This document shows positions 63,174 through 64,000 of a stretch of 64,000 nucleotides of DNA, one piece after another (positions within the stretch are counted from its first letter, which is position 1; every line of letters starts with the position of its first letter). Both the position numbers and the translations under genes were made by a program. The notes beneath the pieces were generated by a model, which saw nothing but the letters and a program-made list of their open reading frames with translations, was not told the DNA's origin and did no database searches. Location of the stretch: contig NZ_PVMZ01000012.1 in assembly GCF_003001815.1 (NCBI RefSeq), forward strand, positions 246,574 through 310,573, written 5' to 3'. The stretch is from Actinoplanes italicus. Lineage in GTDB: Bacteria; Actinomycetota; Actinomycetes; Mycobacteriales; Micromonosporaceae.

Positions 63174-63900
63174 CCGGTCCCAACCCGCCACCGCCCCGTC
63201 CGCCGGCTCGCTCGCTGTCCCGCCCGTCGGCCTTTCATCCGTCCGTCGGCTTGCTTGCTGCCCTGCTCGCTGGCCTTTCATCCGTCCGTCGGCTCGATCG
63301 TTGCCTCGTTCAGCGGCCCCGTTTACCTGGCCCCGCTAGAGAGCTTTCGCGGTCGGGGTTGCCGGCCCGTCAGCCGCATCCGTCTGAGCCGTGGTGGCGT
63401 TCGGTCGGCTGATGGCCCGGCGTTGCCGTCGTGGGCTCCGGGGTCGCGTGGGGTTGGTTACCACCGCTGACGGGTGCTGGACGATCAACTGCGGCCGTTT
63501 TCGGAGCCGGGCTCCGGGATATCGCTGCCTCTGGCCCGGGGAAGGGTTCACCGGGCACGGCTGGGCGATCAGGCGGCCTGGGGAAGGGTTCGCCGCCCAT
63601 GGCTGGGCGATCAACAGCCCAAGGAAGGGTTCGCCGGGCGCGGCTGGGCGATCAGGCGGCCGGGGGAAGGGTTCGCCGGGCGCGGCTGGGCGATCAAGCG
63701 GCCCGGGACAGGACTGTCCCCACCAGCCCCAACCAGACCCTGACCGTAAAAGGTGTCTGGAGTAGCCGCTCGCCCACCGGTCCGCCAGCTCGCCCACCGG
63801 TCCGTCAGCCGCCCCGCCCACAGGCCCATCGACCCCACCAGCCCGCCCATTGTGGTGCAGATCTTGTGGGGTTGGGGGGAGACGTCTGACCGGAAGCTCG
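63174..63900. other. 727-base non-coding region with short repeats, leading into an insertion sequence
   Basis: No convincing gene is seen on either strand. It contains a 23-bp direct repeat (63229-63251 and 63272-63294), a 42-bp tandem array (63541-63706) and the end of an IS481-type element from about 63851. Open frames here reflect repeat composition. Confidence 0.7.
63541..63706. repeat. four tandem 41-42-bp repeats
   Basis: GAAGGGTTC starts units at 63541, 63583, 63624 and 63666. Each contains GGCTGGGCGATCA. The third and fourth copies are the most alike; one unit is a base shorter. Confidence 0.88.
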
Positions 63901-64000
63901 CTAGATGTTCTGCCCAGAGAGGTTGGGAACGCGGTTGGCGGGTGGTCCGCCGATGGCGGTGTGGTGGCGGTGGTGATTGTAGGTGTGCAGGAATCGGGGT
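63851..64000 (-). mobile_element. end of an IS481-type insertion sequence, cut by window edge
   Basis: The transposase C-terminus stops at 63901. The element end is probably close downstream; TGTGGTGCAGATC from 63851 is a plausible terminal inverted repeat because IS481 ends begin with TGT. The partner repeat lies outside the window, so the exact border is unproven. Confidence 0.5.
63901..64000 (-). CDS. IS481-type transposase, C-terminal fragment
   Basis: The minus strand reads to its stop at 63901-63903 and encodes RFLHTYNHHRHHTAIGGPP followed by ANRVPNLSGQNI. The Y-N-x-x-R-x-H-x-A-I/L-G-G-x-P stretch is the conserved C-terminus of DDE integrase-core transposases of the IS481/IS3 group. 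The rest lies beyond the window, so intactness is unknown. Confidence 0.8.
   Translation of the reverse strand, partial: PRFLHTYNHHRHHTAIGGPPANRVPNLSGQNI

Overview
The window is very GC-rich, densely coding actinobacterial chromosome. GTG and TTG starts, ATGA/GTGA overlaps and leaderless TAnnnT-N6/7-start promoters are common. An Lsr2 nucleoid protein, three F420-dependent luciferase-like oxidoreductases (one very like F420-dependent glucose-6-phosphate dehydrogenase), two FliA/WhiG-type sigma factors and a treX-treY-treZ operon together suggest Micromonosporaceae, probably Actinoplanes or a close relative. That placement is inference from gene content. No rRNA, tRNA or CRISPR array was recognised.

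Layout. 1-8.3 kb: the 3' part of an App1-type phosphatase gene, a tiny membrane protein, a permuted NlpC/P60-like protein, a LAL/LuxR regulator, a DEAD-box helicase, FliA-type sigma factor 1 and a lipoprotein. 8.4-14.7 kb: a HelD/HelR-type helicase, FliA-type sigma factor 2 facing the first, a DUF456 protein, a D,D-carboxypeptidase and Lsr2. 14.7-25.7 kb: F420 oxidoreductases, a MarR regulator, a SpoIIE-type phosphatase with a HATPase partner, a single-chain ECF sigma / zinc anti-sigma / membrane / GH128 hydrolase fusion, a glycosyltransferase, a HAD phosphatase and a sodium:solute symporter. 25.7-34.4 kb: secreted PQQ-type sugar dehydrogenase, tripeptidyl-peptidase-like hydrolase and gamma-glutamyltransferase, a GAF-PAS-GAF histidine kinase with a tandem-repeat N-terminus, and trmB.

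34.4-38.5 kb is the structurally unusual part: a 61-bp tandem array, a terminator whose left arm is amplified as eight 16-bp copies, an EamA transporter with a possible switchable leader RNA, and a 24-bp tandem array. 38.5-47.5 kb: small enzymes, lipoproteins, a PAC2 protein, a CPA1 antiporter, a UBP-type zinc-finger protein and a ketopantoate reductase-like protein. 47.6-57.1 kb is a storage-carbon locus. A GT4 glycosyltransferase and an amylo-1,6-glucosidase-type debrancher are transcribed leftwards, and glgX/treX-treY-treZ rightwards from a shared 208-bp region. The rightward operon would debranch alpha-glucan and convert its reducing ends to trehalose.

57.1-63.2 kb: a YidD-like protein with a Cys-rich extension, followed by a signalling string: membrane-anchored amino-acid-type binding protein, polytopic membrane protein, PP2C phosphatase and a membrane GGDEF-EAL protein. 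The last 0.8 kb is non-coding with short tandem repeats. It runs into the C-terminus of an IS481-type transposase cut by the window edge.

Best candidates for new biology are the ECF sigma-GH128 fusion, the EamA leader RNA, the FliA pair bracketing the RNA-polymerase-associated helicase, the binding-protein/PP2C/GGDEF-EAL string, and the 61-bp array.
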